A stretch of DNA of 64,000 nucleotides from Rhodovarius lipocyclicus (GTDB taxonomy: Bacteria > Pseudomonadota > Alphaproteobacteria > Acetobacterales > Acetobacteraceae). Below are positions 50,897 to 59,164 of this stretch, piece by piece. Each line of letters opens with the position of its first letter. Within the stretch, counting starts at the first letter, position 1. The notes under the pieces were generated by a model that did not search any database, was not told the DNA's origin, and saw nothing but the letters and a program-made list of their open reading frames with translations. The position numbers were made by a program, and so were the translations under genes. The stretch covers positions 28,232-92,231 of the forward strand of contig NZ_JAAABL010000009.1 of assembly GCF_009900765.1 (NCBI RefSeq), given 5' to 3'.

Positions 50897-51921
50897 CAGG
50901 CCGCCGCGAGGCGGCGCTTGGGCGCCAGGTCCACCGCCTGGCGCAGCGCCTCCAGCAGGCTGCCGTCGTCGGCGATGCCCTTGCCCGCGATGTCGAAGGC
51001 CGTGCCGTGATCGACGGAGGTGCGGATGACCGGCAGGCCCACGGTGATGTTCACCCCGGCTTCCAGGCCCATCACCTTCACCGGGCCATGGCCCTGGTCG
51101 TGGTACATGGCCACCACCAGGTCGAAATCGCCCCGCGCCGCGCGGAAGAACAGCGTGTCGGCGGGCAGGGGGCCCGTGACCTTCCAGCCCTTGGCCACGC
51201 ATTTCTCCACGGCGGGGATGATCTTCTGTTCCTCCTCGCCTTGGCCGAACAGCCCGTTCTCACCCGCATGCGGGTTGATGCCGCACACGCCGATGCGCGG
51301 GTCCGCGATGCCGGACTTCACCAGCGTGGCATGGCCGCGCGCGATCACGCGCTCCACCAGCCCGGGCTCGATCTTCCGGATGGCGTCCATCAGGCCGATA
51401 TGGGTGGTGACGTGGATGACGCGCAGCTTGGGCGCCACCAGCATCATCGACACTTCCGGCGTGCCGGTCAGATGCGCCAGCAGCTCCGTATGGCCCGGGT
51501 ATTTGTGGCCGGCGGCGTGCAGCGCCTCCTTCGACAGCGGCGCGGTGCAGATGGCGTCGGCCTCCCCGGCTTCCACCAGCCGGGTCGCGCGCTCGATGTA
51601 GCGATAGGCGCCCTCGCCGGAGATGGTGGAGAGCTGGCCGAACGGATGCCCCGCCGGGATCAGCTTCAGGTCGATGCAATCGACCGTGCCGCGCTGGTAT
51701 TTCGCCCCGGCGGGGGTTTCCAGCGCGTTCACCTCCAGCCCGCCGCCGACGATGGCCCCGGCTTCGCGCAGGCGGGTGGCGTCGCCCACCACCAGCGGGC
51801 GGCATGCGGCATAGGTCGCCTCATGCGCCAGGGCCTTCATGATGATCTCGGGCCCGATGCCGGAGGCATCGCCCATGGTGATCGCCACGATCGGGCGGGT
51901 ATCCTGTTGTGCGCTCATCAT
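50896..51921 (-). CDS. pdxA2: 4-phospho-D-threonate/erythronate 3-dehydrogenase (PdxA2-like)
   Basis: 341 residues. PdxA-family motifs are ITMGDASGIGPEIIMKAL, CTAPLSKEALHAAGHKYPGHTELLA (metal-binding His), GINPHAGENGLFG, YHDQGHGPVKVMG and RTSVDHGTAFDIAG. Vitamin B6 biosynthetic PdxA has the same motifs, but the neighbouring DUF1537 kinase and sugar-acid permease point to the catabolic PdxA2 branch, which oxidises and decarboxylates 4-phosphothreonate or 4-phosphoerythronate to dihydroxyacetone phosphate. It overlaps the kinase gene by 4 bp and the regulator gene by one base. Confidence 0.85.
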   Translation of the reverse strand: MMSAQQDTRPIVAITMGDASGIGPEIIMKALAHEATYAACRPLVVGDATRLREAGAIVGGGLEVNALETPAGAKYQRGTVDCIDLKLIPAGHPFGQLSTISGEGAYRYIERATRLVEAGEADAICTAPLSKEALHAAGHKYPGHTELLAHLTGTPEVSMMLVAPKLRVIHVTTHIGLMDAIRKIEPGLVERVIARGHATLVKSGIADPRIGVCGINPHAGENGLFGQGEEEQKIIPAVEKCVAKGWKVTGPLPADTLFFRAARGDFDLVVAMYHDQGHGPVKVMGLEAGVNITVGLPVIRTSVDHGTAFDIAGKGIADDGSLLEALRQAVDLAPKRRLAAA

Positions 51922-53171
51922 TCTGCCCCTGCGTATAGCATGGCGCGCAGTCGTGCGCGCGCATGCGCGATGGTGTCGGCGCCGCCGAAGGCGCCAGCCT
52001 TGGTCATGACCGGGAAGGCATGGGCCCCCCGGGTGATGCCGAGCGGAACGCCCGGCTCGATCTCGTCGATCAGCTCGATGCCATGGATGCCCAGGCGCGA
52101 GAGCAGCGCGCAGGCCGTCTCCCCGCCCGTGGCGAACAGCCCGCCCAGATGCGGGGCGGCCGGTTCCAGCAGTGCCGCCAGCCGTTCGGCCAGCAGCGCG
52201 CCCTGGGTCAGGTCGGCCTCGGCATCCGCCGCGATCTCCACCAGCACGTCGCGGCCGCGCGACAGCGGCCCGGCGATGCTGGCGCTGATGCGCGCGGCCT
52301 CGGCGGGTTGCGGGCCGGCCAGCAGCCATTCGGGCGGCACCACCACATGCTGTACCTCTGCGGTGGCGACCAGCTTGCGGGCCGCGGCGCGGGAGGCCTC
52401 GGCCACGCTGCCCACCACCATCAGCACCCCGCCGCGCGCGCCGGGCGGCAGGCAGGGGGCGGTGCCCATGGGCATGCGTGCGGCCAGCGCCGCCGCGATC
52501 CCGCCCGAGCCGGTCCAGAACACATCCCCCGCGAAAGGCAGGGTGGCGGCGGCGATGGCGTGCAAATCCTCGGGCGTCGCCGCGTCGCAGACCAGCGCGT
52601 CCTGGTCTTCATCCAGGGCCGCGCGGATGGCGGCGGCGAAGGCCGCCTCGTCGCGGATGCAGGCCAGCGGCGCCAGCCGGGCGCGCAGCCCCACCCCCGC
52701 CAGCACCCGCACCAGGTCGGCGGTGGGATAGCTGTGGTCCCGCGCCCAGAGCTGGGTGGATTCCAATGGCGCGCCGTCGATGCGCACGCAGCCGTCCTGC
52801 GTCGTGCGGCCGGTGGCGGGGAAGGCGGGGGCCACGATGGCCAGCCCGCGCCGCCCGGCGGCGCGCAGGGCGGCCACCGTCTCTGCCAGTTCCCGCGCGG
52901 GCTGGCCGCGCAGGGTGCTGTCGATCTTCTTGATCAGCAGCATGCCGGGGGCCAGATGCGCCCCCAGCAGGGTGCGGTGGCGGATGCCCGCCGCCTCCGG
53001 CGACAGGCGGCGGCTGTCGGCGTCGATGACCAGCACCTCTGCCTCCCCCTCCGGCGCGCTGGCGCCGTCGCCCCAGCCCACCAGGGCCTGGAAGCCGCGC
53101 TTCGCGAAGGCGATGCCGCAATCCGCGGCGCCGGTGAGGTCATCGGCCAATATCAGCCAGCGCCTGGTCAT
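51918..53171 (-). CDS. Four-carbon acid sugar kinase (DUF1537; threonate/erythronate kinase type)
   Basis: 417 residues. The N-terminal domain shows WLILADDLTGAADCGIAFAKRG and LLIKKIDSTLRGQPARELAE, both typical of the family. The C-terminal nucleotide-binding domain has LMVVGSVAEASRAAARKLV and LFATGGETACALLSRLGIHGIEL with GVPLGITRG. It should phosphorylate a four-carbon acid such as D-threonate, making the substrate of the PdxA2-like enzyme encoded next. The exact stereochemistry is not readable. It lies 10 bp downstream of the permease gene. Confidence 0.88.
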   Translation of the reverse strand: MTRRWLILADDLTGAADCGIAFAKRGFQALVGWGDGASAPEGEAEVLVIDADSRRLSPEAAGIRHRTLLGAHLAPGMLLIKKIDSTLRGQPARELAETVAALRAAGRRGLAIVAPAFPATGRTTQDGCVRIDGAPLESTQLWARDHSYPTADLVRVLAGVGLRARLAPLACIRDEAAFAAAIRAALDEDQDALVCDAATPEDLHAIAAATLPFAGDVFWTGSGGIAAALAARMPMGTAPCLPPGARGGVLMVVGSVAEASRAAARKLVATAEVQHVVVPPEWLLAGPQPAEAARISASIAGPLSRGRDVLVEIAADAEADLTQGALLAERLAALLEPAAPHLGGLFATGGETACALLSRLGIHGIELIDEIEPGVPLGITRGAHAFPVMTKAGAFGGADTIAHARARLRAMLYAGAE

Positions 53172-53181
53172 CGCGTCGTCC

Positions 53182-54159
53182 TCAGTTGCCGCTCGGGCTG
53201 CCGTCGGGCGTGCCGTGCACGCGCTTGGCGGTCCAGGCGGTCAGCAGCGGCACCAGCACGGTCGTGACGATCACCGCCGCCGCGACCAGGATGGTGGCGT
53301 GGGCCGCCGCCGGCGCATAGACCGGGTTGGCCGCCGCCACGATGGCCGGCACGGCCGCCGCGTTGCCCGCGGTCGAGGCCGCCGCCACCCCCGCGACACC
53401 CGTGCCGCCGATGGCGCGGTCCGCGAAGAACAGCGGAATGCCCGTGACCACCACGACCGCGACGCCGAGGCCCAAGCCCAGCAGCCCCGCCTGCCACACC
53501 TTGCCCAGGTCCAGCCCCGAACCCAGGGCGAAGGCGAAGAAGGGGATCATGACCGGGATGGCGCGGCTCAGGAACTCACGCATGTCGCGGTCGAGGTTGC
53601 CCAGGATCATGCCAATGACCAGCGGCAGGATGGAGCCCACCAGCGTGGGCCAGGGAAAGGCCGACAGCCCCGCCACGCCCAGCGTGATCATGGTCAGGAA
53701 GGGGCCGGATTCCAGCGTCATGACGGTATAGGCGCCGACGTCGCGCGGTTCGCCGTACTGGCCCATCAGCGCCATGTACAGGCCGCCATTGGTGTCGTTC
53801 ATCGCGGCCACGATGGCCAGGGTGGACAGCCCGGCGAAGACGCCGGAGGTGATCGGCGCCTCGCCCAGGAAATGGCCGAAGATCACGCCCAGCACGATCG
53901 CCACGCCGATCTTCACGCCGAACAGCGTGCCGCCCTTTTTCAGGATGTAGGGGGTCGCCTTGAAGTCGATGCTGGCACCCATGCAGACGTAGAACACGGC
54001 CAGGATCGTCAGCGCGCCGGTGAACAGCGCCCCGGTGAAGGAGCCGAAGAAGCGCGGCGTCTCGGGCGCGAAGGTGGCCACCAGGGCGCCGAGCGCCAGG
54101 GGGACGACCATCATGCCGCCGGGGACACGTTCGATGGCTTTCTTGATGGGGATCTGCAT
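53182..54159 (-). CDS. 2-keto-3-deoxygluconate permease-family transporter (KdgT-like)
   Basis: 325 residues from the ATG at 54159, with a strong GGAGGAAG ribosome-binding site; the frame continues upstream to 54192. About ten hydrophobic segments are present. Family motifs are [23 protein letters not shown] at the start and [28 protein letters not shown]. KdgT imports sugar acids in symport with protons. In this operon the likely cargo is the four-carbon acid used by the kinase. First gene of the operon and divergent from the aldolase-like gene. Confidence 0.88.
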   Translation of the reverse strand: MQIPIKKAIERVPGGMMVVPLALGALVATFAPETPRFFGSFTGALFTGALTILAVFYVCMGASIDFKATPYILKKGGTLFGVKIGVAIVLGVIFGHFLGEAPITSGVFAGLSTLAIVAAMNDTNGGLYMALMGQYGEPRDVGAYTVMTLESGPFLTMITLGVAGLSAFPWPTLVGSILPLVIGMILGNLDRDMREFLSRAIPVMIPFFAFALGSGLDLGKVWQAGLLGLGLGVAVVVVTGIPLFFADRAIGGTGVAGVAAASTAGNAAAVPAIVAAANPVYAPAAAHATILVAAAVIVTTVLVPLLTAWTAKRVHGTPDGSPSGN

Positions 54160-54205
54160 GAGGCTTCCTCCGGAAGTGCGCACAATACGCATTTATCACT
54201 GCCGG

Positions 54206-54257
54206 TTTCGCGCAATTCCGCAGAGAGTCAAGGTACGCGTGAGGAATTCAGCGCGAA
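54206..54257. promoter_or_regulatory. Long inverted repeat in the kdgT-like / aldolase-like divergent region
   Basis: TTCGCGCAATTCC (54207-54219) is mirrored by GGAATTCAGCGCGAA (54243-54257), matching except for a two-base insertion, with about 23 bases between. It lies 47-98 bp upstream of the permease ATG. It is a candidate operator for the DeoR-type regulator encoded at the end of that operon. Confidence 0.45.
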
Positions 54258-54347
54258 TCGCGCAAAGGTTGCGGGCATCCCCCGGGCTTTACGCCAGCCG
54301 CGCGGCGGGCGCAGATTCCCCCGCCGCATGAGGGACGTGCCCAGACC

Positions 54348-55403
54348 GTGAACGACCGATACCCCACCGCCGCGACCCAGAGCCGGGGCGATTTCCGCAG
54401 CGACAATGTCGCGCGGGTCGAGCCTTCCATCATGGCGGCGCTGCTGGCGGCCAATACCGGCACCCAGCCCCCCTATGGCGCGGACGAATACAGCACCCTG
54501 CTGGATGCCCGCTTCTCCGCGCTGTTCGAGGCGCCGTGCCGGGTCTTCCCGGTCGCCACCGGCACGGCCGCGAACGCCCTGGCCCTGGCCGCCTGCCTGC
54601 GCAGCTATGGCGGCGTGTTTTGCCATGAGGGCGCGCATATCCGCCTTTCGGAAGGCGGCGCGGTCACGGCCTTCAGCGCCGGTGGCTCCCTGCTGCCGCT
54701 GAAGGGCGAGGGCGGGATGTTCGATGCGCGGGAGCTGGCGGCGGGTTTCGACGCCGCCGGCATCGGCAACACCCAGCGCGCGCAGCCCGATGCCGTCTCC
54801 GTCACCCAGGTGACCGAGCGCGGGCGCGTCTATGCCCCCGCCGCCATCGCCGGGATCGGCGCCTTCGCGCGGGAGAAGGGGCTGCACTTCCACATGGACG
54901 GCGCGCGCTTCGCCAACGCCCTGGCGCGGCTGGGCTGCGGGCCCGCCGAGATCACCACGAAGCTGGGCGTCGATATCCTGTCCTTCGGCGCCACCAAGAA
55001 CGGCGCCATGTCCGCCGACGCCATCGTGGTGTTCAAGCCGGAGCTGGTGGAGCCGCTGCGCTTCCTGCTGCGCCGCGCCGGGCAGACCTGGTCGAAGATG
55101 CGCTTCGCGGCCGCGCAGCTGCTGGCCTATGTCGAGGATGGGCTGTGGCTGAAGCTGGCGGCGCAGGCCAACGCCAACGCCACCGGGCTGTCGCAGGGGC
55201 TGGCCGCCATCCCGGGCGTGGAACTGCTGGAGCAGGTGGACGCCAACATCGTCTTCGCCAGGCTGCCGCCGGTCACGATCGACCGGATGATCGAGCGGAA
55301 CTTCCACTTCTACCGCCGCGCGCCGGATACGATCCGGCTGGTGTGCCGCTATGACGCCCCGGTGGAGGCGATCGACGGGTTGCTGGAAGCGGCCAGGGGG
55401 TAA
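54348..55403 (+). CDS. Low-specificity threonine aldolase-like PLP enzyme (beta-eliminating lyase family)
   Basis: 351 residues with a GTG start at 54348. The fold-type I PLP enzyme begins FRSDNVARVEPSIMAALLAANTG. Other landmarks are VATGTAANALALAAC, HMDGARFANAL and the PLP lysine K217 in SFGATKNGAMSADA. It should cleave L-threonine or a related beta-hydroxy amino acid to glycine and an aldehyde. It is transcribed alone, divergent from the four-carbon acid operon, and ends at repeat copy C. Confidence 0.88.
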   Translation: MNDRYPTAATQSRGDFRSDNVARVEPSIMAALLAANTGTQPPYGADEYSTLLDARFSALFEAPCRVFPVATGTAANALALAACLRSYGGVFCHEGAHIRLSEGGAVTAFSAGGSLLPLKGEGGMFDARELAAGFDAAGIGNTQRAQPDAVSVTQVTERGRVYAPAAIAGIGAFAREKGLHFHMDGARFANALARLGCGPAEITTKLGVDILSFGATKNGAMSADAIVVFKPELVEPLRFLLRRAGQTWSKMRFAAAQLLAYVEDGLWLKLAAQANANATGLSQGLAAIPGVELLEQVDANIVFARLPPVTIDRMIERNFHFYRRAPDTIRLVCRYDAPVEAIDGLLEAARG

Positions 55404-55660
55404 AGCACTCAGGGGCTTCGCCCCCGAGGCCCCCAGTCAGGGGCTCTGCCCCTGACCACCCCGCCAAAGGCCGAAAGGCCCTTGGAACCCATCGGATTGG
55501 CGCCCATCCTGACGGGCGGGGCACCAATTATATTATAAATATCAATAGGAAGCGCGCTGCCAGGATGTAGCGCCAACGGCTCGGGGTCCAGGGCCGCTAC
55601 GGTCCTGGCGGGGGTCCAGGGGGCGGAGCCCCTTGGTGGGGTTCAGGGGCAAGGCCCCTG
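55404..55660. repeat. Dispersed intergenic palindromic repeat, copy C (inverted)
   Basis: It fills the gap between the convergent aldolase-like (+) and MBL hydrolase (-) genes. Arms: GGATTGGCGCCCATCCTG (about 55495-55512) and CAGGATGTAGCGCCAAC (about 55562-55578). Read in reverse complement, the AT core (55525-55551) contains TTGATATTTATAATATAATT, identical to copy A. GC-rich hairpins flank it (for example CAGGGGCTCTGCCCCTG at 55439-55455). Its orientation is opposite to copies A and B. Arm sequences differ from A and B but remain complementary to each other. Confidence 0.87.
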
Positions 55661-55661
55661 A

Positions 55662-56528
55662 TCACGCCATCGCCCAGGCATCTCCCTGCCTGACCACCAC
55701 GCCTTCTTCCGCCAGCATTTCCAGGTTCGCCAGCAGGCTGCGGCTGGCCGCCCCCACCAGCTTCGGGTCCATCGGCCCATAGACCGGCCCGACCAGGGCC
55801 AGCGCCGTGCTCGGCCCGACTTCCCGCAGGGCGGCCACCACCCGGGCTTCCCGCCGGCGCCGGTGGGTGGCCAGCGCGTCCAGGAAGGGCATGGGGTCGG
55901 CCAGTGGCGGGCCGTGGCCGGGCAGGTACAGGCTGTCCTGCCCCTCGCGGTCGCGCAGCCGGCCCAGGCTGTCCATATAGGCGCGCATGTTGCCGTCGGG
56001 CGGGCTGACCACGGTGGTGGACCAGCTCATGACATGGTCGGCGCTGAACAGCACGCCGTTGCCTTCCATGCCGAAGCACAGGTGGTTGGCGCAGTGGCCG
56101 GGCGTGTGCAGGGCCGTCAGGCGCCAGCCGTCGCCCGCGATCTCCTCGCCGTCGGCCACGCGGATGTCCGGCTTGAAGTCGTGGTCGCCGCCCTCGCCGG
56201 GGGTCATGTGCGGGCCGAAGCCATAGGTCCGCGCGCCCGTCATCGCCTGCAGCGCGGCGGCGCCCGGCGAGTGGTCGCGGTGGGTGTGGCTGATGATGAT
56301 GTGGGTCACCACCTCGCCGGCCGTGGCTTCCAGCAGGGCGGCCAGCTGCGCCTCGTCGGCGGGGCCCGGGTCGATGATGGCCACCCGGCCCTCGCCCACG
56401 ATGTAGCTGTTGGTGCCGCGCCAAGTGAAGGGGCCGGGGTTCTGGCACAGCACGCGCCGCACGCCCGGCGCCACGTTCTGGGCCTTGCCGTACTCGGCCT
56501 CATCCTGGCGGAGGAAGGGGATGTTCAC
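55662..56528 (-). CDS. MBL-fold metallo-hydrolase (LACTB2/glyoxalase II-like)
   Basis: 288 residues with a GTG start at 56528, overlapping the upstream transporter stop by 4 bp. The metal site is IISHTHRDHSPG starting with H81 (HxHxDH), followed by LHTPGHCANHLCF and the Asp in LFSADHVMSW. The C-terminal 80 residues (ATHRRRREARVVAALREVG and later EEGVVVRQGDAWAMA) form a winged-helix-like tail as in LACTB2-type proteins. Nuclease or thioesterase activity is possible; the substrate is not identifiable. Confidence 0.87.
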   Translation of the reverse strand: MNIPFLRQDEAEYGKAQNVAPGVRRVLCQNPGPFTWRGTNSYIVGEGRVAIIDPGPADEAQLAALLEATAGEVVTHIIISHTHRDHSPGAAALQAMTGARTYGFGPHMTPGEGGDHDFKPDIRVADGEEIAGDGWRLTALHTPGHCANHLCFGMEGNGVLFSADHVMSWSTTVVSPPDGNMRAYMDSLGRLRDREGQDSLYLPGHGPPLADPMPFLDALATHRRRREARVVAALREVGPSTALALVGPVYGPMDPKLVGAASRSLLANLEMLAEEGVVVRQGDAWAMA

Positions 56529-57421
56529 TGCTTTCTGGTCCGTCTCATTTCCCGGTGCAGGATATAGAGCCCAGCCGCGATGATCATGCCAGAGCCGATG
56601 ACCATCGGCACACCGGGCAGCACGCCCCAGATCAGCAGCCCCAGGAAGCTGGCCCACAGGATCGAGGTATAGGAATACGGCCCGAGCGAGCTGACCTGGG
56701 CCGAGGCATAGGCTTCGGTCAGCAGCACCTGTGCCACGCCGCCCGTCAGCCCGATGCCCAGCAGCAGCAGCCATTCCGTGCCCTGCGGCGTGGTCCAGAC
56801 GAAGGGCATGGTCACGCCCGTGAAGATCGTCATCAGGATGGACTGCCACATGACGATGGTGGTGGACTTCTCGGTGGCCGACAGGCCGCGCACCAGCAGG
56901 GTGGTCAGGGCGGAGAACACCCCCTGCACCACCGCGAAAAACATGCCGATGGCGATCCATTGATCGACGCCCGCGCTGAACGCGCCCTGGCCGAAGGCGA
57001 TCACCAGGATGCCGCAGAAGCCCAGCAGCACAGCGCTCCAGCGATGGATGCCGGGGCGCTCGCCCAGGAACGGGATGGACAGCAGCGTCACGAACAGCGG
57101 CTGGGTGTAGGACAGCGCCGTGTGCTCCGGCAGCGGCAGCAGGGTGACGGCGTAGAAGCTGCTGCCCATGGCCAGCGTGCCCGTCATGGCGCGGAACACA
57201 TGGCCCTTGAACCGCTTGGTCTGCAACAGGCCGGACGTATCGCCCATCCGCTTCACGATGATCCAGACGATGGGCATGGCCAGCGCCACGCGGAAGAACA
57301 TCACCTCGTTGAAGGGAATGCGGTCGGCCACCAGCTTGACCATGCTGGACATGATGGTGAACAGCGCGGTGGCGGCCAGCATGCAGGTGGCGCCCCGGCG
57401 TATGTCATGCCTGAGCGGCAC
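56525..57421 (-). CDS. EamA/DMT-family transporter (second of a tandem pair)
   Basis: 298 residues with a GTG start. Ten membrane segments are arranged as two EamA repeats (LAATALFTIMSSMVKLVADRIPFNEVMFFRVALAMP, and a second repeat from IGMFFAVVQGVFSALTTLLVRGLS). It is a metabolite exporter of unknown substrate. It overlaps the neighbouring EamA gene by 17 bp, and the MBL hydrolase gene downstream by 4 bp. Confidence 0.88.
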   Translation of the reverse strand: MPLRHDIRRGATCMLAATALFTIMSSMVKLVADRIPFNEVMFFRVALAMPIVWIIVKRMGDTSGLLQTKRFKGHVFRAMTGTLAMGSSFYAVTLLPLPEHTALSYTQPLFVTLLSIPFLGERPGIHRWSAVLLGFCGILVIAFGQGAFSAGVDQWIAIGMFFAVVQGVFSALTTLLVRGLSATEKSTTIVMWQSILMTIFTGVTMPFVWTTPQGTEWLLLLGIGLTGGVAQVLLTEAYASAQVSSLGPYSYTSILWASFLGLLIWGVLPGVPMVIGSGMIIAAGLYILHREMRRTRKQ

Positions 57422-58301
57422 GGCGTTCCCTCGCTCTGATACGTTCGCGGTGAAGGTTGTAGATGCCCGCGCCGATCACGATGCTGGCGCCGAGCCAGGT
57501 CGTCCAGGCCGGGATCTCGGAAAACAGCAGGAAGCCCAGCACCGCGCCGAAGGGCAGCACCGAATATTCCAGCGGCGCCAGCGCGCCGACCGGGGCCAGC
57601 GCATAGGCGCGGGCGAACAGGATATGCGCCATGGCATTGGCGCAGCCGAACAGCAGCAGCGCCACGCCCGACCCCCAGCTGGTGGGCAGCAGTGAGACGG
57701 GAACCTCGAAGAAGGGCAGCGCCAGCAGCCCCAGCGGGATGTGGGCTGCCATCAGCCAGAAGGCGGCGGCGGCCGCGGTATCCGTGCGCGCCAGCACCCG
57801 CGTCAACACGCGGGAGATCGCCATGCCCACCACGGCCACCACCAGCAGCAGGGCCTCCCACCGCCACAGCGCGCCGCCGGGCTGCAGCATCACCAGCGCG
57901 CCGCAGAACCCCACCCCGCAGGAGAGCGCGCGGCGCCAGCCCACCGTCTCCCCCAGCACCGGGATGGCGAGCAGCGTCATCATGATGGGGGCCAGGGCCG
58001 CGACGGCATAGCTGTCGGCCAGCCCCACGCCGCGCATCCAGGCGACGTACCAGATGATGGCGACGGCGGCGTGCAGGAAGGAACGGCCGAACACCACGCG
58101 GCGGTTCCTGGGCCAGATGCGCCCGCGGAAGACGATGGCCACGACCAGCGCCCCCACCACGCCGCGCCACAGCAGCACGCCCGCGACACCCACCTGGGGC
58201 AGCACCCATTTCACGGCGGCATCGGCGCAGGCGATGATGGAATAGCCTGCGGCCGCCAGCATGATGCCGGTGACCGCCGCGTCGCGGGGCTGGGGCGTCA
58301 C
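57405..58301 (-). CDS. EamA/DMT-family transporter (first of a tandem pair)
   Basis: 298 residues with a GTG start at 58301. Two EamA repeats are visible (AAAGYSIIACADAAVKWVLPQVGVAGVLLWRGVVGA, and VVAVVGMAISRVLTRVLARTD onward). Its length equals that of the next gene and the fold is the same, but the sequences have diverged considerably, so this is an old duplication or a paired transporter. It follows the dehydratase-like gene by 30 bp. Confidence 0.88.
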   Translation of the reverse strand: MTPQPRDAAVTGIMLAAAGYSIIACADAAVKWVLPQVGVAGVLLWRGVVGALVVAIVFRGRIWPRNRRVVFGRSFLHAAVAIIWYVAWMRGVGLADSYAVAALAPIMMTLLAIPVLGETVGWRRALSCGVGFCGALVMLQPGGALWRWEALLLVVAVVGMAISRVLTRVLARTDTAAAAAFWLMAAHIPLGLLALPFFEVPVSLLPTSWGSGVALLLFGCANAMAHILFARAYALAPVGALAPLEYSVLPFGAVLGFLLFSEIPAWTTWLGASIVIGAGIYNLHRERIRARERRAAQA

Positions 58302-58331
58302 AGCGGGCCCAGCCCCCGTGTTGGGCCTTCC

Positions 58332-59162
58332 TCAGGCAAGAGTGGCTTCCGCCTTCATGCAGGTCGCGCCGTCCAGGTCGCGGGTCTCCAGCTTCGCGGT
58401 CTTGCCGTCCAGCGTGCCGAGCACCGTCAGGGTGCGGCCGTCGAAGGCCGGCCGCTGGCCGCGGAAGCTGAACTTCGCCAGCTTCGCGCCCGGGCCCGCC
58501 AGGGCCAGCGCGTGCGCCGCCAGGAAGGTGGCCTGCAACGGCCCATGCACCACCAGGCCAGGGTAGCCTTCCTCGCCGGTCACATAGGGGTAGTCGTAAT
58601 GGATGCGGTGCCCGTTGCCCGTCAGCGCGGAGTAGCGGAACAGCATCAGGCTGTCCGGCATCACGGTGGTGCTGATGGCGCCCGGGATCTCGGGCGCGGC
58701 GGGGGCGGCCTTCACGGCGGCACCCTCCATGCCGCGATAGACGATGTCCTGCTCTTCCTCCAGCACCGGGCCGCGCGGGCCGCTGATCACGTGCTTCACG
58801 GTCACGAAGACCAGCTCGCCGCTGCCGCCCTTCTTTTCCTGGATATCCAGGATGGTGGAGCGGCGGGTCACGATGTCATCGGCCTGGATGCCGTGCGCCA
58901 GGAAGGTCAGCCGACCGCCGGCCCACATGCGGCGCGCCAGATGGTGCACGGGCGGCAGGAAGCCGCCGCGCTTGGGGTGGCCGTCGGGGCCGATGCCGTC
59001 GGGCTTCTTCCAGTCCTGGAACAGCATCCAATGCCACAGCGGCGGCATGTCGCCGGCCGGCGGGTCGATGCCCAGCGTGGCGGCGAAGCCCGTGATCAGG
59101 CGCGGGTCGCAGCGGTCCCGCACGGTTTCGGTCTTGCCGATGAAATCAGCGTAGCTGGACAT
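58332..59162 (-). CDS. MaoC-like / FAS1-type acyl-CoA dehydratase (mesaconyl-C4-CoA hydratase-like)
   Basis: 276 residues from the ATG at 59162, inside a much longer spurious frame. It has two hotdog halves: an N-terminal FAS1_DH-like half (DFIGKTETVRDRCDPRLITGFAATLGID, PPLWHWMLFQDW, GFLPPVHHLARRMWAGGRLTFL) and a C-terminal MaoC-like half (MLFRYSALTGNGHRIHYDYPYVTGEEGYPGLVVHGPLQATFL). The GNxHRIHYD segment contains the catalytic Asp/His area. Similar proteins hydrate mesaconyl-C4-CoA or itaconyl-CoA. It lies 2 bp after the glycosyltransferase gene; the functional link is unclear. Confidence 0.83.
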   Translation of the reverse strand: MSSYADFIGKTETVRDRCDPRLITGFAATLGIDPPAGDMPPLWHWMLFQDWKKPDGIGPDGHPKRGGFLPPVHHLARRMWAGGRLTFLAHGIQADDIVTRRSTILDIQEKKGGSGELVFVTVKHVISGPRGPVLEEEQDIVYRGMEGAAVKAAPAAPEIPGAISTTVMPDSLMLFRYSALTGNGHRIHYDYPYVTGEEGYPGLVVHGPLQATFLAAHALALAGPGAKLAKFSFRGQRPAFDGRTLTVLGTLDGKTAKLETRDLDGATCMKAEATLA

Positions 59163-59164
59163 TC

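Noticed and set aside
50896..51921. PdxA-like gene as the vitamin B6 biosynthesis enzyme
   Set aside because: The motifs fit, but the DUF1537 kinase, sugar-acid permease and DeoR neighbours favour the catabolic PdxA2 branch.
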